Program-made: the position numbers and the translations under genes
NCBI RefSeq assembly: GCF_016592155.1
Contig: NZ_AP024237.1
Span: forward strand, 3,720,001 to 3,784,000
Origin: Mycobacterium heckeshornense
GTDB lineage: Bacteria > Actinomycetota > Actinomycetes > Mycobacteriales > Mycobacteriaceae
DNA: 64,000 nt
Direction of reading: 5' to 3'
Part shown: positions 7,630 through 17,596 of the stretch, piece by piece
Layout of the letters: the number at the start of each line of letters is the position of its first letter
Numbering within the stretch: the first letter of the stretch is position 1
Notes under the pieces: generated by a model
The model's input: the letters and a program-made list of their open reading frames with translations, nothing else
The model's database searches: none
What the model was told of the DNA's origin: nothing

Positions 7630-8733
7630 ATGGCCCAACGTTCCTATCGGGTGGTCGTGTGGGCGACGGGCGGAATCGGCTCTATCGCCATTCATGCGAT
7701 TCGGCATCGGCCGGACCTCGAACTTGTCGGTGTTTGGGTCCACTCACCTGACAAAGCAGGCAGGGACGCCGGTGAACTCGCCGACGGCCAACCCGTCGGT
7801 GTCACCGCCACAAATGACGCCGAGTCACTGATCGGCCTGCACCCGGATTGCGTGGTCTACGCAGCCAGCGCACCCGAGCGCGACGCCGCAGCTATCCCCG
7901 ACTACGTCCGGCTCCTGGAGGCCGGTATCAATGTTGTCACCACCAGCACCACGCGGCTGATCAATCCTGCTGCCTACGAGCCAGCTACATGGCGCGACCA
8001 GCTTGCCGTCGCCGCCGAAAAGGGGCGCGCTTCGCTATACGCATCCGGAATCGAGCCCGGATTCGCAGCCGACTATTTGCCACTCGTGCTCATGACGCAG
8101 TCCAACTCGGTCAAGTCGATCCATGCCTACGAGATCGGCCTCTACGATGACTACGCAGTGCCAGACATCATGATGGACGGCTTGGGCTTCGGCCGCCCGC
8201 TTGATTTTCGGCCGTTCGTGAGTTTTCCGGGCGCTATCGCCGGAGAGTGGCAGGGTCAGCTCCGGTGGGTGGCAAACGCGCTCGGCGCCGAGGTGCAGGA
8301 GGTCCGTGAATACTTCGATCGCAGAACGACGGATCGGACGTTGGATGTCGCATTCGGAACTGTTGAGGCAGGAACCTGTGCGGCCGTGCGGATGAAGGCG
8401 ATCGGCGTCATCGACGGACACGAGCGCATCGTCATCGAGCATGTCACCCGGCTAGCGCATGACATCGCACCGGACTGGCCGACGGGTGTGGGCGACCTGT
8501 CCTACCGGGTGGTCGTCGAGGGTGAGCCGGACATTGACTGTACTCTCACTGTCTCGCTGCGTGATTCGCAGCGTGTCGGAATCCCGGGGATGAAGGCGGG
8601 AGCGGGAGCGATGGTGGCGACGGCAATGCGGGTTGTGAATGCGGTGCCGCATGTCATCAATGCTGCGCCGGGCTTGCTCAGTGCGCTGGATCTACCGCTG
8701 ACGCTTCCGGTGCATCCGTTTGCGACCGCGTGA
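7630..8733 (+). CDS. Dihydrodipicolinate-reductase-like NAD(P)-dependent dehydrogenase (copy 2)
   Basis: The 367-residue paralogue of the protein at 5337-6419 shares the opening VVVWATGGIGSIA Rossmann loop, the ELVGVWVHSPDKAGRDAGELA block, YASGIEPGFAADY and MMDGLGFGRPLDF. The two differ in the middle, where substrate-specific residues would lie. The ATG at 7630 with GAGGGGG at 7617-7623 is preferred over the TTG at 7603. It is transcribed divergently from the LLM operon, so the two paralogues are made from opposite promoters that carry matching operator-like arms. It may process a related intermediate, or the opposite enantiomer, of the same pathway; this is inference. Confidence 0.84.
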   Translation: MAQRSYRVVVWATGGIGSIAIHAIRHRPDLELVGVWVHSPDKAGRDAGELADGQPVGVTATNDAESLIGLHPDCVVYAASAPERDAAAIPDYVRLLEAGINVVTTSTTRLINPAAYEPATWRDQLAVAAEKGRASLYASGIEPGFAADYLPLVLMTQSNSVKSIHAYEIGLYDDYAVPDIMMDGLGFGRPLDFRPFVSFPGAIAGEWQGQLRWVANALGAEVQEVREYFDRRTTDRTLDVAFGTVEAGTCAAVRMKAIGVIDGHERIVIEHVTRLAHDIAPDWPTGVGDLSYRVVVEGEPDIDCTLTVSLRDSQRVGIPGMKAGAGAMVATAMRVVNAVPHVINAAPGLLSALDLPLTLPVHPFATA

Positions 8734-8757
8734 AACATCTTCCTATCAGCCAGCGAG

Positions 8758-9204
8758 TCATCGCACGAACGGCCGGGTCGCCAAGACATAGATGGCGAAC
8801 GCCGCCAGCGGCGCCAAAACGGGCAGCCACGGCAACTGCAGGGGAAATGACGTTGCAGCCAAGCCCACGAACGTAAAACCCAGGGCAGCAATCACTGTCG
8901 GCGGCGTCACTATCATCGCAGCGGTGGCCGGCCGAGTTGCGTATCGCAGCAGTAGGTAGGCCGTCGCCGACAGCCCGGACACCGCGACCATCACATATGA
9001 CGGCGCGGTGAGAACGGCAACCACCACAGTGAGTAACACCGCAAGCGTCGCTACGGGCCGAAAAACCGTTCCGCCCAGTACCGCAACCACCGCGACCACC
9101 GCGACCACCAAAGCCGGCCCCTGGGTTCCAGCAGCGGCTGCCGCCACCATCAGCAGTCCGAACGCGGCTGAGAAGACACGGTCCACCATGATCATCATCG
9201 CCAT
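8758..9204 (-). CDS. Small multi-pass membrane protein (Rv3162c type)
   Basis: A 148-residue protein with four hydrophobic segments (about residues 8-25, 30-48, 52-85 and 105-142) and almost no charged loops, so an integral membrane protein. It is the last gene of the MoxR operon; its start overlaps the DUF58 stop. Position and type match H37Rv Rv3162c. No enzymatic motif is seen. It may anchor or assist the MoxR/DUF58 complex at the membrane, which is inference from context only. Confidence 0.75.
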   Translation of the reverse strand: MAMMIMVDRVFSAAFGLLMVAAAAAGTQGPALVVAVVAVVAVLGGTVFRPVATLAVLLTVVVAVLTAPSYVMVAVSGLSATAYLLLRYATRPATAAMIVTPPTVIAALGFTFVGLAATSFPLQLPWLPVLAPLAAFAIYVLATRPFVR

Positions 9205-10457
9205 CGCGCCTGGACCGGGCGGCGGTGGTCGGGCACCGCGCGCATCGATTGATCGAGAGTCTGATCGGATCGCCAGGCCACTACGTCAACGCCGACTGTG
9301 GCCATGTCGCGGTACATCGCGGAGCGCTGCAGTTGCCACAAACGCGCGATCAGCGGGTCTTTCAGATCCTGGAACGGCGCTCCCTGCAAGACATCGACGG
9401 CGACCACGACGTGGCCACGTTTGCGCAAATCAATGAGCGCCAGCGCGAATTCCGTGTCGAGCATCGTCGAAAATGCGACGACTATGGCGCCGGGAGGCAT
9501 CGCCGCGCGCGGTGCCAAGGTGCCGCTGGTCGTTTCGAATCCAGTACCTGCGGCGAGCACAGTGTCGAGCACACGATAGAACTGCCGCTGCCCGATGTCT
9601 GCACCGAGCCATCGTGGCTGGCGCCCGCCGAGTGCGACGATCCCGGCACGGTCACCGCTGCGCAGTGCCGTCTGCACCACTTGAGCTGCGCCGCGCACGA
9701 TTCGCTCAGTCGCCTCCGTAGCCGCGCCCGCGGGCTGCGGATACGTGTCGATCAACACAACGACATCCGCTGCCCGGTCGGTCAAGCGTTGGGTGACATG
9801 CAATCTGCGGCGGCGCGCACTCACCGGCCAGTTGATGGTGCGCAGCTGATCGCCCGGTACATAAGCGCGGATGTCGGCGTACTCGACACCGGAGCCGATG
9901 TGACGTGTCAGGTGGGTGCCCAGCCGATCAAGCAATTCCGTCTGTGGGATCGCGGTCGATTGCGGTGGCGCTAGCGGAAAGACGACTACTTCGGCGGCGT
10001 CAACGGTGGCCGTGCCCGTCAACAACCCACCGCGCGCTAGCGTGTCAATGCATGCGCGGATCGGATAGCGGCCCCAGCGGTTGGCTGTCACCGCAACGGA
10101 TTTTTGTCGGCTGGACGTGTTGTCTAGAACTTCAAGTTGCATGCCTTCGATTGCCAAGACATCGAGCTGCACTGTCTCACAAGGTGATTCAGCGGTCACC
10201 CAGACGGTTAGCTGGGTCTGCTCGGACTCGAAGCATCGCTGTTTGCCGGGCTGGCCGTGTACGCTTATCTTGGGTACCGGCGTCTGCCACGTGACGGAAC
10301 ATAACACGCCCAGCATTGGTGCGGCGAACGCGATTAGCTGCCAGCGCGAGCCGATCACTGCGGCCGCCAATGCCGCAGCACTACAAGTGGCGATAGATAC
10401 CGTCAGAGGCGATGCGCGCCAGTGGAATTCGACATCACACGTGTTTTGCGCGGTCAT
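9195..10457 (-). CDS. DUF58 domain protein (Rv3163c type)
   Basis: A 420-residue protein with two transmembrane segments near residues 18-55 and a C-terminal DUF58 domain marked by YVPGDQLRTINWPVSARRRR near residues 200-220, followed by a von Willebrand A-like region (VVLIDTYPQ). DUF58 proteins are encoded next to MoxR AAA+ ATPases and are thought to be their clients or partners in assembly of surface complexes. The ATG at 10457 overlaps the MoxR stop as ATGA; an upstream start at 10541 would lie deep in moxR and is rejected. It is the Rv3163c counterpart. Confidence 0.85.
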   Translation of the reverse strand: MTAQNTCDVEFHWRASPLTVSIATCSAAALAAAVIGSRWQLIAFAAPMLGVLCSVTWQTPVPKISVHGQPGKQRCFESEQTQLTVWVTAESPCETVQLDVLAIEGMQLEVLDNTSSRQKSVAVTANRWGRYPIRACIDTLARGGLLTGTATVDAAEVVVFPLAPPQSTAIPQTELLDRLGTHLTRHIGSGVEYADIRAYVPGDQLRTINWPVSARRRRLHVTQRLTDRAADVVVLIDTYPQPAGAATEATERIVRGAAQVVQTALRSGDRAGIVALGGRQPRWLGADIGQRQFYRVLDTVLAAGTGFETTSGTLAPRAAMPPGAIVVAFSTMLDTEFALALIDLRKRGHVVVAVDVLQGAPFQDLKDPLIARLWQLQRSAMYRDMATVGVDVVAWRSDQTLDQSMRAVPDHRRPVQARWR

Positions 10458-11422
10458 TGCGTCGTCCCACGCGTGCGCGGTACCGGAACCCGTCGCAGCA
10501 GCTCTTCGATGACGTCGGAGCCTTGTATCTTTCGCACCCACATTTCCGGTCGCAGCGTGATCCGGTGTGCCATGGCGGGAGTTGCGAGCGCCTTGACGTC
10601 TTCAGGTATCACAAAGTCGCGACCTAACAACAGTGCGCGGGCACGAGAAAGCTGGACCAGGTCGAGTTCGGCTCGCGGGCTGGCGCCGACGGCGACCTGT
10701 GGATGGTGTCGGGTGGCATTGGCTAGCGACACCACATAGTGGAGGACGTCGTCATGCACGGATACCTGTTCGACGGATTCGCGCATTGCTATCAGGTCGT
10801 GCGCGTCGACAACTTGATTCACCGTGGCCTCGGCCGAACCGCGGTCGAGTCGGCGCCTCAGCATCGACGCCTCGTCGGATTCGGAAAGGTACCGTAGCTC
10901 CAAGCGGATGGCGAAGCGGTCCAGCTGCGCTTCAGGGAGCGGGTAGGTGCCTTCATACTCGATGGGGTTATCTGTGGCCAAGACGATGAATGGTGTTGGC
11001 AGTTTGTGGGTTTCGCCGTCGATGCTGACTTGGCCCTCGGCCATTGCCTCCAGCAGCGCCGCCTGTGTTTTGGGTGGGGTTCGGTTGATTTCATCGGCAA
11101 GCAGCAGATTGGTGAAGATCGGTCCAGGTCGGAACTCGAAGCGGCTGGACTGCATGTCGTAGATCGTCGAGCCGAGCAGGTCGGCCGGCAGCAGGTCGGG
11201 AGTGAACTGTACCCGCGTGAACGCCAGACCGAGTGCGGCGGCGAAGGATCGGGCAATCAGCGTCTTGCCGAGGCCGGGAAGGTCTTCGATGAGCACGTGC
11301 CCCCGCGCCAGGACTGTGGTAAGGATGAGCGTGAGTGCGGCCCGCTTGCCCACCACAACGCGTTGGATTTCGTCTAGCACCGCTTCACAGTGCGCGGTGG
11401 TGGTTGCGGCCGGCATCGTCAT
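10454..11422 (-). CDS. moxR3: MoxR-family AAA+ ATPase
   Basis: A 322-residue AAA+ chaperone-like ATPase. Walker A DLPGLGKT lies near residues 46-53, Walker B LLLADEIN near 108-115, and the MoxR block RTPPKTQAALLEAMAEGQV follows; ATDNPIEYEGTYPLPEAQLDRF is sensor 1 plus the MoxR signature. MoxR proteins use ATP to remodel or insert metal into partner proteins, often VWA-domain or membrane proteins. It is in an overlapping operon with DUF58, a conserved protein and DUF4129, the same order as Rv3162c-Rv3166c, which identifies it as the MoxR3 (Rv3164c) orthologue. Confidence 0.88.
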   Translation of the reverse strand: MTMPAATTTAHCEAVLDEIQRVVVGKRAALTLILTTVLARGHVLIEDLPGLGKTLIARSFAAALGLAFTRVQFTPDLLPADLLGSTIYDMQSSRFEFRPGPIFTNLLLADEINRTPPKTQAALLEAMAEGQVSIDGETHKLPTPFIVLATDNPIEYEGTYPLPEAQLDRFAIRLELRYLSESDEASMLRRRLDRGSAEATVNQVVDAHDLIAMRESVEQVSVHDDVLHYVVSLANATRHHPQVAVGASPRAELDLVQLSRARALLLGRDFVIPEDVKALATPAMAHRITLRPEMWVRKIQGSDVIEELLRRVPVPRTRGTTQ

Positions 11423-11904
11423 ATCTGCTCCAGGCGTTGCAGAATTTCCTCTAGCGTTGCCCGGCCCGGACCGGGCTGCCGGGCCCCGGCACGTGCGATG
11501 TTGTCAGGGTTCACCCAACCCCACAGTTCCGGGCCGAAAAGCATTCGGCCAGTGGCGTGGAATGCAGCGGCGTCTCTGGCTTGCCGTTGGCCGGTGGCGA
11601 TTTCAAACCGTCGGGCAAGAACGGGACGCAGGTGGCGGTCCCAGTCCGATCGGGTGGATTCCGACCACCGGATCATCGTCTCAGTTCGAGACAGCCAGCT
11701 GCGTAGCGAGTCTCCGAACAGATCGGAGTCGGACCCCGCTGGTGATAGTTCGATGTCGCGGCCTATGAACCAGCGGACATGGAACATGGCGATGGCGGCC
11801 GCGGCACCCGATGTCCAAAGCACAACCCGTCGGTCATGCAGCAGCAAGGCAAGTACTTCAACCCCCACAATGATGAGGACACCGGATGCCACCACCTTTT
11901 TCAT
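11419..11904 (-). CDS. Conserved protein of the MoxR operon (Rv3165c type)
   Basis: A 161-residue protein with two N-terminal hydrophobic segments (VVASGVLIIVGVEVLALLL and VVLWTSGAAAAIAMFHV), then a charged cytoplasmic part with PVLARRFEIATGQRQARD. It overlaps both neighbours by 4 nt (ATGA), so all members of the operon are translationally coupled. No family domain is recognised. It probably forms a membrane complex with the DUF4129 and DUF58 proteins; this rests on synteny with Rv3165c. Confidence 0.75.
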   Translation of the reverse strand: MKKVVASGVLIIVGVEVLALLLHDRRVVLWTSGAAAAIAMFHVRWFIGRDIELSPAGSDSDLFGDSLRSWLSRTETMIRWSESTRSDWDRHLRPVLARRFEIATGQRQARDAAAFHATGRMLFGPELWGWVNPDNIARAGARQPGPGRATLEEILQRLEQI

Positions 11905-12839
11905 GCGGCGCTCCGCAACTCGGTCAACACCAGTTGTAGCGCTCGTACAGCCGCCTGGCGGTGGCTTTCGTTCATCACGTGGGGGCTAAATCGCGCTTCG
12001 GCGAACAGTTCTACGAGCCGGGCCGCGTTGTCAGCATGCAGTGCTTGGTGGTCCACGGCTCGGGCCAGCACCTCTGTTGGGGTGTCGAATGTTTGTGGGG
12101 CGGCACCGGGAACGCGCGCGAGTTCGCCTTCCATCGCCGCATAGCAGGCGATGATGGCCTCCCTTGGTTCGCGGCTGAGGTCGCCAATCTCGGTAAGGCC
12201 GACTTCTGCTGCCCGAGCGAGACTTTCGGAGCCTTTTGGTGATGGTTTGATCGACCTGTCGATCGCGGTGGATGGTGCCACCGGCCGCCGCCGCCTGAGA
12301 AATCCGACAGTCGTCACCGCGGCAAGCAGCACCAAAAGCGTCCCCGCCGATGCGGCCAGGTAACCCAACACCGCGTCACCGGCAGCATCGTGCTGCGGTG
12401 CGGATGGGATGGTGTTGCCGGCGGGCGGCTTTGGCGTGCTCGACTGCTGCGGAGGCTGAGGCCCCAGCCGCACGGTGCCGTGGCCGGCGAGCAGTCGCGT
12501 CAGCGCCCACACGGTCACAAGCCACACGACCAGCGCCGCCAGCCCGACCAGCACCACGTGCCAGCTGTGCCGTCCTCTGCCACCACCGAGCGCCTCCGGC
12601 AGAGCGCCGACGCTGCTTGCCATTTTGCGTGGATCCTGCAACCGGGTTATGAGTGCGATCGCGATGATCACCAGGGTCACAGTCAAAAGCGCTATGACGA
12701 ATACCATGCTGAGCGGGCTGCTCGACGCCGAGCGGGCCGCTGCGCGCCCATGCTCAGGGATATATCCGCGCAACGAAGCGGCGACGATTACCAACAGCAC
12801 GATCACGGCGACCGCGCGCCCTGTCGCGTTGTCACGCAT
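11901..12839 (-). CDS. DUF4129 domain membrane protein (Rv3166c type)
   Basis: A 312-residue protein with three transmembrane helices (near residues 9-25, 45-65 and 90-112), a Pro-rich loop (PQPPQQSSTPKPPAG), a fourth helix near 150-172 and a C-terminal cytoplasmic DUF4129 domain (EAIIACYAAMEGELARV, then PTEVLARAVD). DUF4129 proteins travel with MoxR and DUF58. The ATG at 12839 is chosen because the upstream extension is low-complexity. It is the promoter-proximal gene of the five-gene operon ending at 8758. Confidence 0.82.
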   Translation of the reverse strand: MRDNATGRAVAVIVLLVIVAASLRGYIPEHGRAAARSASSSPLSMVFVIALLTVTLVIIAIALITRLQDPRKMASSVGALPEALGGGRGRHSWHVVLVGLAALVVWLVTVWALTRLLAGHGTVRLGPQPPQQSSTPKPPAGNTIPSAPQHDAAGDAVLGYLAASAGTLLVLLAAVTTVGFLRRRRPVAPSTAIDRSIKPSPKGSESLARAAEVGLTEIGDLSREPREAIIACYAAMEGELARVPGAAPQTFDTPTEVLARAVDHQALHADNAARLVELFAEARFSPHVMNESHRQAAVRALQLVLTELRSAA

Positions 12840-13054
12840 TGGTACACCACTCAACCGGTTACCTGACGCCGTTACGGCATCGGCGTTGCCCCATACTTGC
12901 ACGTCGGCCGTCCGGACCGCCAGCAAATAGCGGCAGTCGCGGGTGCGGAGCCGCCAGACAGCCCTTCGACCCGGCTGGCCGCGGGGCAATCTGCCGGCCG
13001 CTCGTTTGCCGCGCACAGCACGGGCCCCGATGGCGGAGATAGCCCTGACATCCT

Positions 13055-13110
13055 CTTGGCTAATGCCGCTTGGCTAATGCCGCTTGGCTAATGCCGCTTG
13101 GCTAATGCCG
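13055..13110. repeat. Four perfect tandem copies of a 14-bp unit
   Basis: The unit CTTGGCTAATGCCG is repeated head to tail at 13055-13068, 13069-13082, 13083-13096 and 13097-13110 with no mismatch. Since 14 is not a multiple of three, the repeat is unlikely to be coding. It sits between the start of the DUF4129 gene and the decayed SRPBCC gene and is a typical variable-number locus. The rest of the gap, 12840-13054, shows no gene or clear signal. Confidence 0.95.
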
Positions 13111-13121
13111 CGGCCGCTGAC

Positions 13122-13412
13122 TCATCGACTAATTGCCTTCGGCGAGCTGGGCGAGCCGGTCGATCGACGCGGGTGGCCCTCCTCAGACTCCACGACGTGG
13201 TTGTTGCGGATGCTGCCGAGGGTGAGTTTCATGGCGAATACGTCTCCGACGCGTCGGACACGCTGTCCAGGTGCGGCTTCGACGAGGTTGTCGTTGCCGT
13301 CCCAGCCCGGCTGTTGTGACGGCTCGGCGATCAATTCGAAGATTCGTTCCGCGCAAGCCGCGATCTCGCGGCTTGCGCTTACCACGCGAGGAACGTCGGC
13401 GTTATCGACCAT
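13122..13412 (-). pseudogene. SRPBCC/polyketide-cyclase-like gene with internal deletion
   Basis: The N-terminal part (VSASREIAACAERIFELIAEP, then WDGNDNLVEAAPGQRVRRVGDVF and NNHVVE) matches the SRPBCC/polyketide cyclase family common in mycobacteria. After SEEG at about 13180 the frame yields an unrelated 18-residue tail. In another frame the same DNA reads ASIDRLAQLAEGN and stops at 13129-13131, which matches the normal C-terminal helix of this family. So the middle third, roughly 50 codons, has been removed by an out-of-frame deletion. The normal length is about 145-150 residues; this frame gives 96. It is probably non-functional. A 14-bp tandem repeat abuts its 3' end. Confidence 0.7.
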
Positions 13413-13553
13413 GACCTGGATTCAAGCACTTTGTCTCTAGGGTGGCCGGCTGTGCCTTCTCGGGTTATGCACAGTTCGGTTTTCATCCACAACCTTCGGA
13501 TTCAAGACATTGCCGCCGCAGGTCATGTCACCGGTGCTGCATAGCGTCGGGCC

Positions 13554-14933
13554 ATGGGTTCACCGGTGAGCGCCGAGCAGGCACGCGAGCGGATCGGTGC
13601 TGCTCTCGATGCCATCGATGCGGCCCACAATGCCTTGCGGGACACCTCCTCGGATGTCGTCGGCAACAAGTTCCGGGTCGAGGTCGCCGAACGGTTGGAA
13701 ACCCAGCATCGCGTCAACCGGGGGCTGATGTATCGGGTTTTCGGCGAGATCGCGGACCCGCCGGACGAGACCGGTGTCGTGGCGGCGTTGCGCGACATGC
13801 TGTGGGCGCGGCTGCGCATCACCCCCAAAGAGATCACCCGCCGGTTCAAGCTGGCCGCCCGAATCCGGCCGCGCCGCTCGCTGACGGGCCCGCCGGTGCC
13901 GCCGGAGCTGCCCGAATTGGCCGCGGCTGTCGAGGCGGGTGCCGTCGGCGACGACCATATCGGCGCGGTATGCCGAGCGGTCGACGAACTGCCCAGCCGC
14001 GTTTCGCCGACGGATGCAGCAAACGTCGAGCGCACGCTGGTCCGGCATGCGCGCAAACTCGACGCGGGCATCGTCACCAAGTTGGGCCAGCGCATCGCCG
14101 ACTACCTCAACCCCGACGGCCACTTCGACGACGACGACCGTGCCCGGCGCCGGGGTCTGCGCCTGGGCCCCCAAGGCCCGGACGGGATGTCGCAACTGAG
14201 CGGTCTGCTCGACCCGGAAGCCCGCGCGTACTTCGAAGCCATCGAAGCGGCGGTGCGGCCCGGCCGTCACCAACCTGACACCGAGCCCAATCAGCGCGAT
14301 ACCCGCACGCCCGCCCAGCGCTGCCACGATGCGCTCAAACTGGGCCTGGAAACCGCGATCGCCTCCGGCAAGCTCGGTATGCATCGCGGTCATCCCGTCT
14401 CCGTGATCGTGACGACCACGCTGGCCGAGCTGGACCGCGCAGCCCACGCCGTGGTGGATTCATCGATCCCGATGCCGGCACCCGCGCGTACCGGCGGCGG
14501 GTCGCGGTTGCCGATGCGAGATCTGATCCGCATGGCGGCCAACGCGATTCACTATTTGGCGGTGTTCGACGATCACACCAAACGCCCGCTGTACCTAGGC
14601 CGCAGAAAACGCGTTGCCACCGCAGACCAGCGGCTCATCTGCTATGCCCGCGACCGCGGCTGCACCCACCCCAACTGTCTCGAACCAGGTTACCGCTGTG
14701 AGGTACATCATTCGCCCGGTTGGGCTCGCGGCGGCCGCACCGACGCGGACAAGCTGTACTTCGGCTGCGGGCCACACCACGGCATGGAGAGCCGCGGCGA
14801 GCGGCGCACCCAAGTCATGGAAAACGGGCGACTTGGCTGGACCGACGGTACCGGGCCACCCGAGATCAACCACGCCCACCATCCTGAGGAACTCCTGCGC
14901 GGGGATCCCGACCCACCCGAGGAGAGCGGGTGA
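13554..14933 (+). CDS. DUF222/HNH endonuclease (13E12 repeat family)
   Basis: The 459-residue protein has an N-terminal DUF222 domain (RITPKEITRRFKLAARIRP, EAGAVGDDHI) and a C-terminal HNH nuclease domain near residues 365-415: ICYARDRGCTHPNCLEPGYRC, EVHHSPGWARGG, then CGPHHG. The CxxxxC, HH and HH residues form the His-Asn-His metal site. This is the 13E12/REP family, abundant and repetitive in mycobacteria and in H37Rv a target for phage integration. The biological role is unknown. Its last 68 nt overlap the 3' end of the convergent SDR gene. The upstream 140 bp contain two near-DnaA-box sequences but no LexA box. Confidence 0.85.
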   Translation: MGSPVSAEQARERIGAALDAIDAAHNALRDTSSDVVGNKFRVEVAERLETQHRVNRGLMYRVFGEIADPPDETGVVAALRDMLWARLRITPKEITRRFKLAARIRPRRSLTGPPVPPELPELAAAVEAGAVGDDHIGAVCRAVDELPSRVSPTDAANVERTLVRHARKLDAGIVTKLGQRIADYLNPDGHFDDDDRARRRGLRLGPQGPDGMSQLSGLLDPEARAYFEAIEAAVRPGRHQPDTEPNQRDTRTPAQRCHDALKLGLETAIASGKLGMHRGHPVSVIVTTTLAELDRAAHAVVDSSIPMPAPARTGGGSRLPMRDLIRMAANAIHYLAVFDDHTKRPLYLGRRKRVATADQRLICYARDRGCTHPNCLEPGYRCEVHHSPGWARGGRTDADKLYFGCGPHHGMESRGERRTQVMENGRLGWTDGTGPPEINHAHHPEELLRGDPDPPEESG

Positions 14934-15804
14934 GCCCGGGTCGCGTGTGCCGGTAGGGGCGGAAGCTGCCGTCGAGAACTTGGAGATGTCCGATTGTGCG
15001 CCCGGTGACCTCGTCGGGATTCACCAGCGCCAATTGCACCGCGGCTCGCGCGAATTCCTCGGCGGGGGCCACCTCGTCGAACTCGCGGGCGTAGTACGCC
15101 AGCCCCGGTGTGAGTATCGGCTTCGACGGCGACAGCGCGTTGACCGCGATGTGGCGACCCTGCAGCTCGAACGCCGCGCATTGGGTCAGGTGTTCGAGCG
15201 CGGCCTTGGATCCGCCGTAGCCGGGCAGCACACCGCCACTGCGGTCCGGGTAAGGCCCCTCACCCGGCAGGCGCGACGCGACAGACGTGATGTTGATGAT
15301 CGAGCCGTGGCCGGCGGCCAGCATGTCCGGACACACCAGCTGCATCAGCTCGTAGGCCGCGAACACCGCGATCTCGAAATGTCGGCGAAACGCACCCACC
15401 GGGGTTCCCAGGAACGGCGGCCAGTCGGGTTTGGCCGAGGGCGACGCCGATTGGTGGCGCGCTACGTCCCCCGGTTTGAGCGGGCGGCCGGGCGCGGTGA
15501 ATGCGGCATTATTCACCAGGATCGTTATGGGCCCCAGGGCTTCCCGCGACTCGCTCACCAGGCTGGCGATGTCGTCGCGGTTGAGCAGGTCGGCCCGGAC
15601 GGCCACTGCACGCCCGCCCGCAGCCTCGATATCCGCAACGGTTTCGCCGATCGTCCCGGGCAGCCGTTGGTCCCATACCTGTTCGGTACGCCCGACCACG
15701 GCGACCGCCGCGCCCTCCGCTGCGAGTGCCAACGCGATGGCGCGGCCCAATCCGCGGCTGGCACCGGTGACGATCGCGGACCGGCCGTCGAGTCGCCCCG
15801 TCAC
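14866..15804 (-). CDS. Short-chain dehydrogenase/reductase
   Basis: A 312-residue SDR. TGASRGLG is at residues 13-20, NNAA near 98, a catalytic Ser in NITSVAS, and YGGSK gives the catalytic Tyr/Lys near residues 198-202. The C-terminal 30 residues are Arg/Gly/Pro-rich and overlap the end of the HNH gene in antisense, so the true product may be as annotated with a non-conserved tail. Its start overlaps the TetR stop by 4 nt (ATGA), making an operon with that regulator. NADP(H) use is suggested by the Arg after TGAS. The substrate is unknown. Confidence 0.85.
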   Translation of the reverse strand: MTGRLDGRSAIVTGASRGLGRAIALALAAEGAAVAVVGRTEQVWDQRLPGTIGETVADIEAAGGRAVAVRADLLNRDDIASLVSESREALGPITILVNNAAFTAPGRPLKPGDVARHQSASPSAKPDWPPFLGTPVGAFRRHFEIAVFAAYELMQLVCPDMLAAGHGSIINITSVASRLPGEGPYPDRSGGVLPGYGGSKAALEHLTQCAAFELQGRHIAVNALSPSKPILTPGLAYYAREFDEVAPAEEFARAAVQLALVNPDEVTGRTIGHLQVLDGSFRPYRHTRPGLTRSPRVGRDPRAGVPQDGGRG

Positions 15805-16415
15805 CGGACCGACCCCACTTTGACGCCGTGCACCAGGATCGCGGTTGTCTGGTCGACCCAGTCATCGTCGAGCTGTTCGTCTGGCCGCAGCAATAACCGC
15901 AACAGCGTCGCTCCCCCGATGAGCTCGATCAGCCGATCCGGGTCCGCATCGGGGTGAACCTCGCCGCGCTCGACACCATCACGCACCCGCAGCCGCACGG
16001 CGGCAAACAGGTCGGCGAAGCGCGACGTCACCCGGGCGCTCAACTCGGAATCTGCGGTCATGTCGGCGACCAGCCCTGGCAGTGCGGCCCGCACCACCGG
16101 GCTGATGAACACGTCGCGCGTCGCCGCGATCATCGCCCGGATATCGGCGGCCATGTCGCCCGCCGGAGCGGCCAGGGCCGTGGGCGCCGTAGGGAACGCG
16201 GCCTCGTGCACCAGTTCGGCCTTGCTGGACCACCGCCGATACAGCGCTGTCTTGGTGGTTCCGGCGCGTTCGGCGACGGCAGCCAATGTGAGGTTCGAAT
16301 AGCCGATCTGCACAAGAAGTTCCGCGGTCGCCGACAAGATGGCGGCGTCGATACGCGGATCCCGGGGGCGTCCGGCGCCGGGGGCCTTGTCAACCGTGGA
16401 CGGGTCTGCTTTCAT
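15801..16415 (-). CDS. TetR-family regulator (Rv3167c type)
   Basis: A 204-residue TetR protein. The helix-turn-helix lies near residues 20-66: RIDAAILSATAELLVQIGY, LAAVAERAGTTKTALYRRW. The C-terminal domain resembles TetR_C_11. The ATG at 16415 is used; an upstream ATG at 16466 would read into the divergent phosphotransferase gene. It is divergent from the Rv3168-Rv3169 pair with a 44-bp gap, the layout of H37Rv Rv3167c, whose loss is reported to alter PDIM lipid levels and phagosome escape. It likely represses its divergent neighbours and itself. Confidence 0.84.
   Translation of the reverse strand: MKADPSTVDKAPGAGRPRDPRIDAAILSATAELLVQIGYSNLTLAAVAERAGTTKTALYRRWSSKAELVHEAAFPTAPTALAAPAGDMAADIRAMIAATRDVFISPVVRAALPGLVADMTADSELSARVTSRFADLFAAVRLRVRDGVERGEVHPDADPDRLIELIGGATLLRLLLRPDEQLDDDWVDQTTAILVHGVKVGSVR

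Positions 16416-17595
<1,180 letters not shown>

Positions 17596-17596
<1 letters not shown>

Noticed and set aside
13465..13491. Two near-DnaA-box sequences (TTATGCACA, TCATCCACA) as an origin
   Set aside because: Only two imperfect boxes, no AT-rich unwinding region and no dnaA/dnaN neighbours. The ParA-like gene at 56289 is too far away and lacks parB.
13413..13553. LexA box upstream of the DUF222/HNH gene
   Set aside because: Some 13E12-family genes are SOS-induced, but no GAAC-N4-GTTC pattern is seen here.
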